A stretch of 64,000 nucleotides of DNA, from NCBI GenBank assembly GCA_022661535.1, contig JAKULF010000019.1, forward strand, positions 62,001-126,000. The letters run 5' to 3'. This DNA comes from Eutypa lata (Eukaryota > Ascomycota > Sordariomycetes > Xylariales > Diatrypaceae). Shown here one piece after another: positions 49,303-60,664 of the stretch (the first letter of the stretch is position 1; each line of letters opens with the position of its first letter). The notes beneath the pieces were generated by a model. The model was not told where the DNA came from. It ran no database searches and saw only the letters and a list, made by a program, of their open reading frames with translations. A program made the translations under genes and the position numbers.

Positions 49303-50154
49303 ATGTCTGCGGACAATACGCACTTCTACCAACGCGGTTCCGCTTATGAGAACCTTGCAGGGAAAACCAGTACACGTCTTGCCGCAAATGCACTGTCTAA
49401 GCTCCCACTATCCACCTACGGTGCTTCCAGTCACATTCTAGACTCGGCATGCGGGCCCGGAATAGTAGCGAAGCTTCTCCTGTCACCCTCTCCGGACTAT
49501 GTCACAGTCCCAGGTCTCCCTGTCCAGCCGCATCCCCGTGTCACAGGCATTGACATCTCTCCTGCCATGGTCGAGCAATTCAACAGCAACATCTCAGCTC
49601 ATGGCTGGTCCACTGCCGAAGGGATTGTTCAGGACTCGGGCGATCTGTCCCGGTTCAACGATGGCGAGTTTGATGCGGTTGTGATGAACTTGGGTATCTT
49701 CGCCCTGCCGGACCCCACCGCCGGCATCACCGAGATATACCGCGTCCTCAAGCCGAGCGGGCACGCCGTGGTCACCACCTGGAAGGTCCGCCGCCCGGCC
49801 CAATTGCTGCAGGATGTCGTTGAAACCATTCGGCCGGGATGCGGCCTCAAGCCCATGTACCTAGACCCAGCGTGGGAGACGAAGGAGAAGCTAGAAGAGA
49901 CCATGAAAGCCGGAGGATTCCCGGGCGAGCACATGGTCATACGTGACGCCGTAGCCGGCTGGGAGAACGATTCCCTCGATGATATTGTTGAGGCGTTAAG
50001 TTCGCCTTTTTGGACTGCGAAGATCTGGGAGGGCTGGAGTGGAGATGAGACGGCTCGTTGGAAGGATGAGATCGTGCGACAGCTTACGGAGCGGGAGAAG
50101 ATGACAGCGACTCTGGATATGATTGGGTGGGTTTGTGTTGCTCGAAAGCCGTAG
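49303..50154 (+). CDS. Class I SAM-dependent methyltransferase
   Basis: Single exon, 283 residues from ATG 49303 (MSADNTHFYQRGSAYENLAGKTS), which fits the family N-terminus and has a good AAA context. Motif I LDSACGPG, acidic loop GIDISPAMVEQFN, motif with FDAVVMNLGIFALPDP and YRVLKPSGHAVVTTW follow the UbiE/Methyltransf_11 pattern. The frame stays open upstream to ATG 49132 and has another ATG at 49162. The upstream 57 residues are basic and Ser/Thr-rich. Acceptor could be a small metabolite; fungal members are common in secondary metabolism. It is 0.6 kb downstream of the P450 relic, in the same direction. Confidence 0.88.
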   Translation: MSADNTHFYQRGSAYENLAGKTSTRLAANALSKLPLSTYGASSHILDSACGPGIVAKLLLSPSPDYVTVPGLPVQPHPRVTGIDISPAMVEQFNSNISAHGWSTAEGIVQDSGDLSRFNDGEFDAVVMNLGIFALPDPTAGITEIYRVLKPSGHAVVTTWKVRRPAQLLQDVVETIRPGCGLKPMYLDPAWETKEKLEETMKAGGFPGEHMVIRDAVAGWENDSLDDIVEALSSPFWTAKIWEGWSGDETARWKDEIVRQLTEREKMTATLDMIGWVCVARKP

Positions 50155-51473
50155 GCGCTACGACATGCGCGAGCTTGTTACGTAACCTTCTCTTTTAGGG
50201 AACTATTCTAGGTAGAAGTATGATCCTATATGCTTCGATTTGATTCCAAATCTATAGTGTATTAGTCTCACCCTCGCTAGACATGCTTCCAAGTATTGCG
50301 CTCCACATCTGGAGTTAAAGATGCTATATCGCTATATCTAGAATATATGAACCAGGATGGACGTATACTGTGTGTGGTCTCATCTGTATTCCATGTGGTT
50401 GCCTACCTACATACTTACACTCTTGCTACTTGAAATGTGATTGCGGCACTATCCCTGAAGGATTTGGAGGTAGGGGTGCCTAAGCAATCTAAGAATTTCG
50501 AAAACCCGGCCAGATGATTGCAAACATATACAAAGTAGAGCCTATTGGTTGTTACTTTAACCAGTGCCTACTCATAGTCTAGTTGTTGATGGGAATCTAT
50601 GATTCGGTAACCCTGGCGTAATTAGCAAGTTTGATGGTGTAGAGTAGGCTAAGCATGGTCAAACGCAACCGAAGTCGCGATGGCAAGCCAATCAAAAACA
50701 TATAATCAGCTACACTTAATAACATAATGGGGTTGTTTGCTAGTGATCTTGTTTTCATATACATTAGATAAATAAAGAATATTTAACTTTGGGGGGGATT
50801 TTGGGCGGCCAATAGTTCAATACCTCAAGTTACTACCAGCTACCTAACTAGTCTTACACATGCTAAGTAGGTAGACTATCGACTACTCTCTTGTACAATT
50901 TAACGCAGTCATTAAGCATCATTTGTCAACAGTAATAGCATCAGCTTTAAACTTACAGAGACATGTTTCATCACCACCTCAGTAATTGTAGTGAAGTTGA
51001 AGTTATCGACTTTTGTGTAAGGGACTGGTGTGCCTGGTGGTGTAAAAATCTATAAACGATTGCTGACAATTGGCGGCAGCTGGCCCCTCTGGGGATACGA
51101 TCGCTGCAGGCACATGCAACTATTGGATGGAAGTAACAACCTACAGCCGGATTACTTGTTGTTGTACTTATATACCTAATTATATAGAAACAGTACATAA
51201 TATACATATGTAAAACATATTGAATACTGCGATTTTGTACGTCCGATGCACCTTCTCGGTGTGCTAAAATACCCACTACAGCCTCGTGCCTGCACAAACC
51301 TGACTGCCTGAGCACACATACAGGTATTCCCATATTCTCGGGCCCAAAACTTTCTCAAATAAAATTGGGTTCTAATCTTTCATCTCAGTCTGTTTCACCT
51401 ACGCAGGCCTGGCAGGTAACCTTTTGACATCTTCCATCCTAAGCTATTCACTTAAACTTCAAGCTGCTGCCCC

Positions 51474-51523
<50 letters not shown>

Positions 51524-51754
51524 CATCACAAAGTTTAGGCCTTATAACACCGCTGGTTGGGTGGAGAGCGCTGGCGTTAGAGGCATAACCTAAATCGGAT
51601 GTGCATATGCTTTTGTTCATGCAGTATGCCAACTGACAATCTGGGTTAGACTTTTTAACATCAAATGCTTAACATTACTGGCCACATACCCCGCTGCTTT
51701 TCTGAGAGACCTCTGTTTTGTCCAACGTCCAACGCCCAACGCTCAGCTCTCACC
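50155..51754. other. Intergenic region with AC repeat
   Basis: 1.6 kb with no supported gene. It holds a long AC dinucleotide repeat 235 bp before the next start codon. Confidence 0.6.
51476..51519. repeat. AC dinucleotide repeat, 22 units
   Basis: Uninterrupted (AC)22 run; likely length-variable marker. Confidence 0.95.
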
Positions 51755-53347
51755 ATGGCATCCGAACCTGCTTTAGACCATGGCAGTCCTAACACCAAGC
51801 TCAACAGTGCGATCTCCGATTTCGCTGCTTCTTTCATTAAGAGAGAACTACAGCAGCTAACTCGAGAATGCGACGAAATGTTGGGCAGTGTCCATGTTCC
51901 CAAGATCCGCTCGCTGTTGGTAGAGGTGGATAAGGAGCGTCAGATCTTCGAAGATGCAAGGAAGAAGATGATTCAGAACTTACATAAGAAACTTGAGGCC
52001 CTCGAAGTTGATGATGATATCATTAGCTCAACCATTTCTGAACTCCAAGCAATGTACCCGGCTTATTTGAATGCTATACCTAGTAGCACGGTTCTGAGCG
52101 TTCTTCCAATCACCCCGACAAGATCATCATCTAGTGGTTCACAACTGAGCTCTCTCGGAGACTCGGTTGATATAGGTCTTGACCAGGATAACTCGGCCAC
52201 ACTCGTCCCATCGGAAAATGACAACCCTCAAAACGGAAATGGAAATGCAGACCATCATCACGACTCACCAAGGGGCTCCGGTAGAGAGCTGCGAACTAGA
52301 AGAATTTCTGCGGACTCTGAAGTTCAAAAGAAGCTCACAGTTGCAGCTTCAGAGCCCACAAGTAGTCAAAAACGATCAAGAGACGAAGCCTTTGGCGCTG
52401 TGACTGAAGTGGAAAAGACATCAAATGTAAGAGAAGCCTGTTAACCTGTTATTGGTTAGAACGCCGGTCCAATGAGCATGTAGCTAACTTGACGAAAGGA
52501 GCCCGCCACCAAGGCCGCATCGAGATTTCCGACAATCAAGACGGCGGATGTCGGTCCTTACGAGACTGTATTTCAACATCATGCTCACCATGGTTATTAC
52601 ATTATTCGCTGCAACGAGGATGGCTGCGGAACCTTCCACTTCACTGAGCCACCTCTTTTGTACAGGCGTGCCGTCAAACATTTCGAGAAGCATCGCAACG
52701 GTAGCCCTTTTGAACCGGTTGAAGAACTTACCGATAATGGCGTGTTCCTCAAGTACGCTATGAAAGGTAAACCACCCAAGTTCCTTTTACTTTCAAGGGG
52801 GAATATCACTGACAAATATATTATAGTTGAGGGAGTTGCATCGGCATCTAAGGACTGGGTTTCCCAACATATTGGATCTCGACCTCACACATGTACGTTG
52901 GTGCAAGTCATATATCCTATCTACTTTCATACTTAACATGCTGCAGACACCCCAAGGTCAAGAAAATCCAATGGAGGAGGGAAGCAGATTGAGTCCACGA
53001 AGAAGGCTCGGACAGAACCCGCAGAAGAGAAGAACTATACGCCATCTCGCAGAGCTCTACCTCCTGTCTCCGATAAGGACTATGATGAAGAGTCTGAGTC
53101 TGACCCTGACAACTCTCGTCGACACCTTCGTCGCATGCCCAGGCAAGACTATGCTGAACTGGTCACGGGCAAGCCCACTAGAGCACATACGTCTACAAGT
53201 AGTGACACTGGCCATCTTTCGTCTCGCAGTACTAGTGCTACAGATGAGACCGACGTTCAAAGCACTCCAAAGCCGACCTTCTTTAAAACGCCGGCGACGA
53301 GGATCAAATTGACAGATGCAAGCAAGTATGTTCAAGAGAAAGAGTGA
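51755..53347 (+). CDS. Nuclear-looking protein with zinc-finger-like segment
   Basis: Unnamed family. Four exons: 51755-52426, 52499-52766, 52827-52892, 52947-53347; introns of 72, 60 and 54 nt; 468 residues. Start is ATG 51755 in a CACCATGGC context; an ATG 90 bp upstream is in frame but less likely. The first 110 residues look helical and charged (possible coiled coil). A Ser/Asp/Asn-rich linker with ELRTRR and SQKRSRDEA (likely nuclear-localisation type) follows. Exon 2 has a compact motif HHGYYIIRCNEDGCGTFHF with HFEKH further on; the two Cys and downstream His could form a C2H2-like zinc site. The tail is polar, with further basic clusters. The first acceptor is AAAG after a GCTAAC branch. 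Likely binds DNA or chromatin; inference only. Confidence 0.8.
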
Positions 53348-54736
53348 AAAGATGAAAGAGAGAGGAATGGAAATAAACTTATCAAGAGCCAAGCACTAAC
53401 TAGTTTTAGGCCATTCGGCTATTTCGGAGAGTGGCCCAGACGCTCTGCTCCTCGTTAGTAACGGCAAAAACGTGGTCGAGTTACGGGAGTTGAGGAGCTG
53501 TGATAGCGTTTAGGGGGGATTCAACAGCTCCTCTAGAGCTAGCACCTCGCTAGGTTAGGTAGCTAATGGTGGATCCTCTGGGCGCTTTTCAATGGTTTGC
53601 GGGGCCGGTGTTAATGGGACAGGTGGCAAGTAATGCGGTTGAATTTTGTCTCATTTTACAACATAAACTCAACTCTGGCGCATACCCACAGCTCCTCCTG
53701 GAGAAAGCGACATTCAGAGTAGCTAGCACTAGCGGCGTCGCGCAGTGGCCAGAATACGTTACACTCTTTGTGGGCGTTGTATTGATACTATGGGATGAGG
53801 ATAATTTCCATCGTACTTTTGTTAGTATTTTGTGAGATAAATCACGGTATATTTGCTTGTAATGAACGTATCAAAATCTATAAGCTGTTGATGTCTGTCT
53901 TATTAGCGATTCCTGAGTTGGGGCTGATATCAATCCATGGGAGAAATAAATTTATTTCTATGCCTGGAAGACCTGCGGCTCAATTTCTTTAGAAGAAAAC
54001 CCACACCTTCGTCATTGCTAGCTTACTGAGAAATATATCATCAAGAAATAGCTTAAATCAACTTGATGAACAACCTATACTCTAGGCAGGTATATATACA
54101 TGATAATATAGGTATTGTCGATGCCGGTTCTTCAAACTCTGTAGGTGCGGGGAGATATCCGCAGGCTAATAAGAAGCATAAATCCAGAATCCAGACTACC
54201 TGACTACCTTGGTTAGCTCCACCAAGATGAGAAAAAGAGGCCTATGAGATTGTGTCCTTGAATTCTGGGGTAGTCCGGGGGCAAACCAACCACCGCCTCT
54301 ACATAAACTGCCGAAGCTCAATGCCTTGCATTGTACCGAAACTCACAGCTTACTCACTCACTCAGTCTACACGTACGTATGGCAGATTTTAAGTAATGTA
54401 CGCCGGTCCGCTAGCCGAGGTTTTGATTCTAGCCGCCAATGACTAGGTTATTAACAACTTATTCTTTAAAGAGTTCATCTGACATAAGACTACTACTTGG
54501 ACTCATTGTAGAACTGGCTTGACTATTGAAACTGTCCCCATTGTTTGTCTGTCAGGCTGTACAACCGCGACTGTGAAGTGAAGCTCTTAGACGCGTCTGT
54601 TCGTGATCTTCCAAAGTTTTCTATTCGATTTCTTTTATATTTTTATCTTCGTACAAGGTGGTAGTAACCTTATTTTCGTCCGATCTAGATCTCGTCGCAC
54701 AAGTCAAACGTGGCATAGTTAAGCAGACAGCAAGCC
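53348..54736. other. Intergenic region, no gene seen
   Basis: 1.4 kb between two plus-strand genes. Short frames at 53566-53835 and 53795-53992 have no motifs. Confidence 0.6.
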
Positions 54737-56932
54737 ATGGCCGCGATAGGTGCGTTTAGCCCGCCCACCCACTTAAGCTCAGCCAGCTACACCACAGACC
54801 AGTCGATGTGGCTTTTTTGTCTCAACATGTGCTGATCTGATCTTGTAACACAACAGCAGCTTCAGCTCTGGCCACCGTAGCGGGCCTCACATATCTCGAT
54901 GGAAAATACCATTTAAGACAAGATATACAAGCCCTCAGGGCGAGGGGCAAAGGCGAGAAGCTCTTCAAAAAAGCGCGTAAGTTACACCTGCTAATGTCCG
55001 GACGTCTATATTCCGATTGTTCCGGAGAACTAGGAAAAGCCGGTGGAGAGAAGGGTATTTTGTGTTCCGATAAACTTACTATTATAAAAATGAAATAGTG
55101 GAAGAAAGTCGTCTCTCGCCCTACTATTTCTTCGAGAAGCACGCGCAGACGCTGCCGAATCAGGAATGCATCTGGTCGCGGGCGGGGTCCTACACCTGGG
55201 CCGAGGCGTACTACCGCGCGAATCAATACGCGCAATGGTTCCTACGCAACGGCGTACAGCCCGGGGACCTCGTCGCCTTCTTCATGGCTAACAGCCCCGA
55301 GTTCGTGCTGGCGTGGATGGGGCTGTGGGCCATCGGCGCGGCGCCCGCCCTCATCAACCACAACCTGACCCGGCAGGCGCTGCTGCACTGCCTCGACATC
55401 GCGGACACGAAGCTGATCCTCGCCGAGGGCGCCGACAGCCTCCTTGAGCGGTTGGAGTCGATCCGGGACGAGCTGAGTGCCGAGGGCGTGCGCATCATCA
55501 AGCTCGCCGAGGCCCGCCCCGAGGAGATCAACACGACGCGCGGCGAGAGGCCCGGCGACGAGCTGCGCGCGGGCGTCCGCCCGAACTCGGCCTTCGGCCT
55601 CTTCTACACGAGCGGGACGACGGGCATGCCCAAAGCCGTCGTCGTGCCCGCCGTGGCCGGGTTCATGCACGGCTGCAGCCGCGACTGCGGCTTCAGCTAC
55701 GTCCAGGGCGAGGGCCAGCGCTACTACGACTGCATGCCGCTGTACCACGGGACGGGCGGGATCAGCGCCATGACGCAGCTGCTGACGGGGCAGACGCTGT
55801 GCATCGCGCCCAAGTTCAGCGCGTCCGGGTTCTGGGACGACATCCGCGCCTCGCGGGCCACGTGGTTCGTCTACGTGGGCGAGACGCTGCGGTACCTGCT
55901 GGCGGCGCCGCCGTCGCCGCGCGACCGGGAGCACGGCGTGCACTCGATCTACGGCAACGGGCTGCGGCCGGACGTGTGGAAGCCGTTCCGCGACCGGTTC
56001 GGCATCGAGACGATCTTCGAGTTCTTCAACTCGACCGAGGGCATCATGCCGCTGGACAACCCGGCGCGGGGCGACTTCCGCGCCCACGCCGTCGGCCACC
56101 ACGGCCTCGTCATGCGCCGCCGCTTCCGCGACGTCTACGTCCCCGTCGAGATCGACGTCGAGACGGGCGACATCGCCCGCGACCCCGCCACGGGCTTCGC
56201 GCGCCGCGTCCCCTACGAGACCGGCGGCGAGATCCTCGTCGCCCAGCCCCCGAGCATCACGCCCCCCTTCCCCGGCTACTACAAGAACCCCGACGCCACC
56301 GACAAGAAGTACGTCCGCGACGTCTTCCGCAAGGGCGACCTGTGGTACCGGACGGGCGACGCGCTGCGCCGCGATACCGACGGCCGCTGGTTCTTCCTCG
56401 ACCGCCTCGGAGACACCTTCCGCTGGAAGGGCGAGAACGTGTCCACGGCCGAGGTGTCCGAGGTGCTCGGTCGCCATCCGGGGGTCCTTGAGGCTACCGT
56501 CTATGGCGTCTCGCTGCCGAATCATGATGGTAAGGCCGGCATGGCTGCCGTGTATATCGACCCCGAGGCGAGCAAGTCATTCGATTACAAAAGTTTACTG
56601 AAGTAGGATAAATTCTTTTTTTCTCGTTGCCTTTCTTAAAATTTCTTAATGAGATCGAGAGATATCTGCAGGTTGCTAACTTTCTGAGCAGGCATGCCAG
56701 GACGTACCTTCCCAAGTACGCGGTGCCTGTCTTCATACGACATATCAAGGAGCGCTCGGCGACGCATAACAACAAACAGGACAAGGTCCCCCTTAAGAAG
56801 GCGGGCATTGACCCGGGACAGATGGAGGGTAACCCGGTTCTGTGGGTTAGCGACCACGGCAAGGGAGACGACTATGTCCCCTTTACCCAGAATGAGCTGG
56901 ACCTGCTAAACGCCGGACGGGCGAAGCTGTGA
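54737..56932 (+). CDS. FAT1: FAT1-type very-long-chain acyl-CoA synthetase
   Basis: Fatty-acid transport protein/very-long-chain acyl-CoA synthetase of the AMP-forming superfamily; activates fatty acids to CoA esters at peroxisomal, ER or lipid-droplet membranes. Four exons: 54737-54749 (13 nt), 54857-54976, 55099-56602, 56692-56932; introns of 107, 122 and 89 nt; 625 residues. The tiny first exon codes MAAI and the N-terminus continues into a short hydrophobic stretch. Motifs: AMP-binding loop YTSGTTGMPK near residue 213, GNGLRPDVW and EFFNSTEG, then YRTGDALRRD and DRLGDTFRWKGENV (FATP signature). Only the acceptor at 56691 restores LLKHARTYLPKYAVP at the last join. Coding GC is very high (exon 3), unlike the AT-rich flanks. 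The next gene, convergent, is an acyl-CoA thioesterase. Confidence 0.93.
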
Positions 56933-57401
56933 AGGAGCAGGTAGATGGCTAGATGCTCGGATTTCTTTTCAATTAGATAACTCTTGGAATACACATTCGA
57001 CTCTAGATGATAGGCAAAATCTTTCGCCTTCTTTTGTTTATATAACAGAGAGCGTCTTGGAGGATAGCGCGACGGATGGATAGAATGCCCTTTATAATAG
57101 ATATTGCAAAATAAGACCACTATAACAGTATGTACAATCCATGGGTACAAAGACGTCCTAATGGCATGCTGTATATAACATGCGTAGAATAGAATAACTA
57201 TAAAAGACTAAGCATGTCTGTGCCCATAGGGAGCATCACTAGGCCACTGTGTGGTGCCTTCATTGGTAGTCAATACGAAGCCTTGACGAGTCTGATGTGA
57301 TATAAATGTATCTCCTTGATTAAAGTGTGTCTATTTGACGTAGGAGCAGCTTTGTCTCAAGTGAAGCGTCCGCCTAAGTTTAGTTAGAATGAACTTGCCC
57401 A
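56933..57401. other. Intergenic region between convergent genes
   Basis: 469 bp between the acyl-CoA synthetase and thioesterase 3' ends. No gene seen. Confidence 0.6.
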
Positions 57402-58246
57402 TCATTCCTCATCTGCAATATCTACTCCTTCAGGGGTCGTAAACGGCTCGCCAGTCTGGGATTTCCATGCTTGTGCCACATATCTGCGGGGGTTAGTCGC
57501 TTTGGCATGTCTCTACGTTGCCCTAGTAGCTCAGGGGCAGGAGGTGATGAGCATAAGCCCCTGCTCGTTACTCACTTCGTATGACTCCCTCTTGCGGAGA
57601 CTTCGCCTTTGCTATTCTTGAAGATCACTGATGTGTACGCTAACGTCTTTCCCACTGAATGGAGAGTTAGCTCCACACATTGGAAAATGACCCCATTGGT
57701 GCTTACTCTTGTCACAAGTAGCAGTAGCTTGGACCTTGTCTCCTATAATGCCGCCACCGCTGAGGTATGTGACTAGAGTCTGTCAGCTGTTTCTTTCTCT
57801 CGGAAGCACTACAAAGGTCTTAGGATCACCTCACCATTGAGATCTGTTGACACACCTGTAGCGTAAAGGCCCATTGATGCAACCGCAAGGGAGCCGCCAA
57901 GATCCACCATGCTGGCAATTGTGCCACCATGAAGGATTTTCAGGCGGTTCTACAGAGGTGAAAGCGGTCGTGGTCAACGGCAATATAGATAAAATAGCGG
58001 CTAGGATATCATACTGTATGGTCTTTGGCGATATCTAACTCGAAATCAACCTTCCCCTTAATGGCACTTGTGACTCTAAACTGGTGTTGTCAATATCATG
58101 GTCCTAGATAATAAAGACGTGATAAGTGCTAGCTTACATGCGGTCCTAGCAATCTAGGCATATATTATCTCATCAGTATCGATACTAATGGAAATTCTAC
58201 ACAGATATAATGTCACTAACCTAGGTTCCAAACCAGACTCGGTCAT
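57402..58246 (-). CDS. Hotdog acyl-CoA thioesterase (ACOT13/PaaI type)
   Basis: Small hotdog-fold thioesterase that hydrolyses acyl-CoA; family members are mitochondrial or cytosolic. Reconstructed from six exons: 58246-58221, 58075-58015, 57949-57835, 57772-57707, 57654-57576, 57483-57402; introns of 145, 65, 62, 52 and 92 nt; 142 residues, closing in frame. No exon exceeds 115 nt. Family features: DHTNRLKILHGGTIASMVDLGG (HGG motif with the helix-start Asp), ATGVSTDLNVTYLS, GDKVQATATCDK, MGKTLAYTSV and ARGSHTKYV. The 5' end is uncertain: an upstream coding piece VLKSF precedes the ATG in the same frame after a possible acceptor at 58262, so one more exon with a start near 58300-58380 may exist. 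Convergent with the acyl-CoA synthetase. Confidence 0.88.
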
Positions 58247-58821
58247 GAACGACTTCAAGACCTACGGCCCCGGAGGTAATGATAGTAAGTAAAGCATACT
58301 TCGTGACATAGCGGCAGGAACAACATGACGAACCGATCTAACAAAACGAGTTGGGGGCAATTTTGAACCCATGTTGACAAGATGTCATAGACAATGGGAA
58401 AATCTATGAAAGAAAGCAACAATTAATGAATGAGTTCAATGTCCATGCTCTGTCTCAGCTGTCACTCTATCACATGTATGTATGTATAAAGTACGCTAAT
58501 ATTCGTAGGTACCTTCTAAAAGTCGCCAGCGACGGCCCGTGCATGCTGAAGAAATCCGATAAGCCCACCCAAGTTTAGGTGAACCAATGTGGGGTTCTTT
58601 AGTGAAGAGCTCACCGAGAACTTTTTTTTAGCCGCCGAGCATCAAAAGAATTACGAATCCTTCAAAATGCGACGGTAGCACTTCTCCATCGACACTCCCT
58701 ACCGACCCTGACCCTGAATAGTAAAGCATTAAGGTGCCTGGTAAAAAGGACTATCTATATATGCATGTGCATGTGCATGCATTATAGTGAGTGCTGTTAA
58801 TTAACGTATTACACAAATGCA
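58247..58821. promoter_or_regulatory. Divergent promoter region, thioesterase and Nop8-like gene
   Basis: 575 bp between divergent starts; may hold a first exon of the thioesterase. A TATATATG element is at 58755-58762 and GCATGT/CATGTG repeats follow it, 50 bp before the plus-strand ATG. Confidence 0.45.
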
Positions 58822-60504
58822 ATGGCCGCTGCGTCTACCGACAATACGCAATATACAAGATTACACATTACACCGCTCGATGAGTCCTTGTTGAACGTTG
58901 TGATCTCGTCATCCGTGTTACCTAAAGCTCGTAATATCTCATACCACACCATCGAGTCCTTCCCCGAGAAGCGATACGGTTTTATCGACTTACCCAACGA
59001 AGACGCTGAAAAACTCAAGAAGAAGCTCAACGGCGCCGTCTTAAGAGGAAGCAAAATGCGCATCGATAAAGCAAGACCTGAATCCATACCCGATCCCACA
59101 AGTGAGACAGATCCAAGCAAGGACAAGAAGGGGAAGAAATTTAAGGACAAGTCCAAGAAGAGGAAACGCGAGATTGACGTTATTCCGGGTGTTGCGCTGG
59201 AAGATCGAAAGGTCAAGCGGGGATGGACGACAACCGAACAAGAAATGATCAAGGAGAAGCGCCAGAAGTCGAAGAAGGACAAGAAGGATAAGAGGTCAAA
59301 AGATGATGACAAGAAGGACAAAACAAAGGAAAGGGGAAGGAGAAAGATCAAGTCCAAGTACACAGATGAGGCTGAGTGTCTATTCAAGACGAAGCTTCCC
59401 GAGTCCGTGCCTGCAAAAGATAACGAGGACACGACCGAACATAAGAAGAAGAAGCGGAAAGGGGGTCATGAAGTCGTGATACACGAGTTCGAAAAGACTG
59501 TCAAATACCCATCGTTCCTCAAGTCAAATACGGCCAGTACCAACTCCGAAGCGGTGTCATTTGAGGATGGAAAAGGCTGGGTGGACTCCAATGGAAAGGT
59601 CGTCGAGGCTGTGTCAACTAAGAAGCCTAAACCAACGGCACCGGTAAAAGCAACGAAATCCAACGTACCAAAGCCTGTGGCAGCTGAGGATGAAGATGAT
59701 GAAACCAGCAGTAGCGGCACTTCATCTGATGAAGAAGCGGACTCTTCCGATCAGGATTCTGACAGTTCAGAGGGGTCCGAAGAGAACGCCGCAGCAGACA
59801 TTCCAGACGAAAAAGTGGAGGCCGAGACATCAGCCCCCAGTAGCCCTTACTCACCATTTAAGCTTGGGGCTGGGAGAAAGCGATCTTCTGGTTCGTTTTC
59901 AAGCCTTACCATCAAGATCCCTACTACTCCAGCCAAAGTCCATCCCCTCGAAGCTTTGTATAAGCGACCCAAGGGTGAGGCTAGTACCGATCAGGGCATT
60001 CCCAAGAAACCGGAGCCTTTCAGTTTCTTCGATAATGAAGACATGGAGGAAGATGACACCGTAGCACCACCCTCTCAGCCCTCTCAACCTCCCATGACCC
60101 CATTCACCAAGCAGGATTTCGATTATAGGGTTGTTCGGAGTGCCGCCCCGACTCCCGATACGGCTCATCCCACCCGGTCTTTCAACCTGTGGCCTAGGGG
60201 TGATTCACTAGAGGAGGCACTAGACGAGGAGGACGAGGACGAGGACGAGGATGAAGAAGAGGAAGAGGCGGAAGGGCAGGATGATGAGGATACCGTTATG
60301 GGTGGTGCCGCAGAACAGGGCGCTGCTACGGGTAGTGGTGGCGGCAGTGGTAGTAACACTACCGAGCCGCCAGTTTCTGAATTCCAGAAGCAGTTCTGGG
60401 AAAATCGAGGTGACCTCAACCGTAGTTGGAGGAAGCGGAGAAAGACGGCTGCCAAGGAAAAGAGGTATCGTGAGAACAAGTCACGGGCACAGCGGGCTAT
60501 ATAG
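58822..60504 (+). CDS. Nop8/NOL8-like nucleolar RNA-binding protein
   Basis: Single exon, 560 residues. N-terminus has an RRM-like fold: RLHITPLDESLLN (RNP2 position), ISYHTIES, YGFIDLPN (RNP1 position), then LNGAVLRGSKMRIDKARP. A Lys-rich region and several Ser/Asp/Glu runs follow (acidic repeat 60231-60270), typical of nucleolar assembly factors. The C-terminus (FWENRGDLNRSWRKRRKTAAKEKRYREN) matches the conserved end of fungal Nop8-like proteins, which act in 60S ribosomal-subunit assembly. Assignment is by layout and tail motif; sequence identity in the middle is low-complexity. Housekeeping role expected. Confidence 0.78.
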   Translation: MAAASTDNTQYTRLHITPLDESLLNVVISSSVLPKARNISYHTIESFPEKRYGFIDLPNEDAEKLKKKLNGAVLRGSKMRIDKARPESIPDPTSETDPSKDKKGKKFKDKSKKRKREIDVIPGVALEDRKVKRGWTTTEQEMIKEKRQKSKKDKKDKRSKDDDKKDKTKERGRRKIKSKYTDEAECLFKTKLPESVPAKDNEDTTEHKKKKRKGGHEVVIHEFEKTVKYPSFLKSNTASTNSEAVSFEDGKGWVDSNGKVVEAVSTKKPKPTAPVKATKSNVPKPVAAEDEDDETSSSGTSSDEEADSSDQDSDSSEGSEENAAADIPDEKVEAETSAPSSPYSPFKLGAGRKRSSGSFSSLTIKIPTTPAKVHPLEALYKRPKGEASTDQGIPKKPEPFSFFDNEDMEEDDTVAPPSQPSQPPMTPFTKQDFDYRVVRSAAPTPDTAHPTRSFNLWPRGDSLEEALDEEDEDEDEDEEEEEAEGQDDEDTVMGGAAEQGAATGSGGGSGSNTTEPPVSEFQKQFWENRGDLNRSWRKRRKTAAKEKRYRENKSRAQRAI

Positions 60505-60664
60505 GTTTATTATAGGTTTGAACCTTTGTTTGTCATAATTCATATCATTAATTCATTATTGACCTGATACGATTTCGTGATTTGTCACCACCCCTTGACC
60601 CTGGCCGTAGCCATAACCGCACCAGCCTTCTTATTCCGCCCGACGACATGGTTGATTATTCAAA

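Noticed and set aside
55242..56525. 427-codon minus-strand frame over the acyl-CoA synthetase
   Set aside because: Antisense shadow of high-GC coding sequence; no motif, and the plus strand codes a complete enzyme.
58262..58326. Extra first exon MLFLPLCHE for the thioesterase
   Set aside because: It would need a 38-nt intron, shorter than any other here; left as an uncertainty, not annotated.
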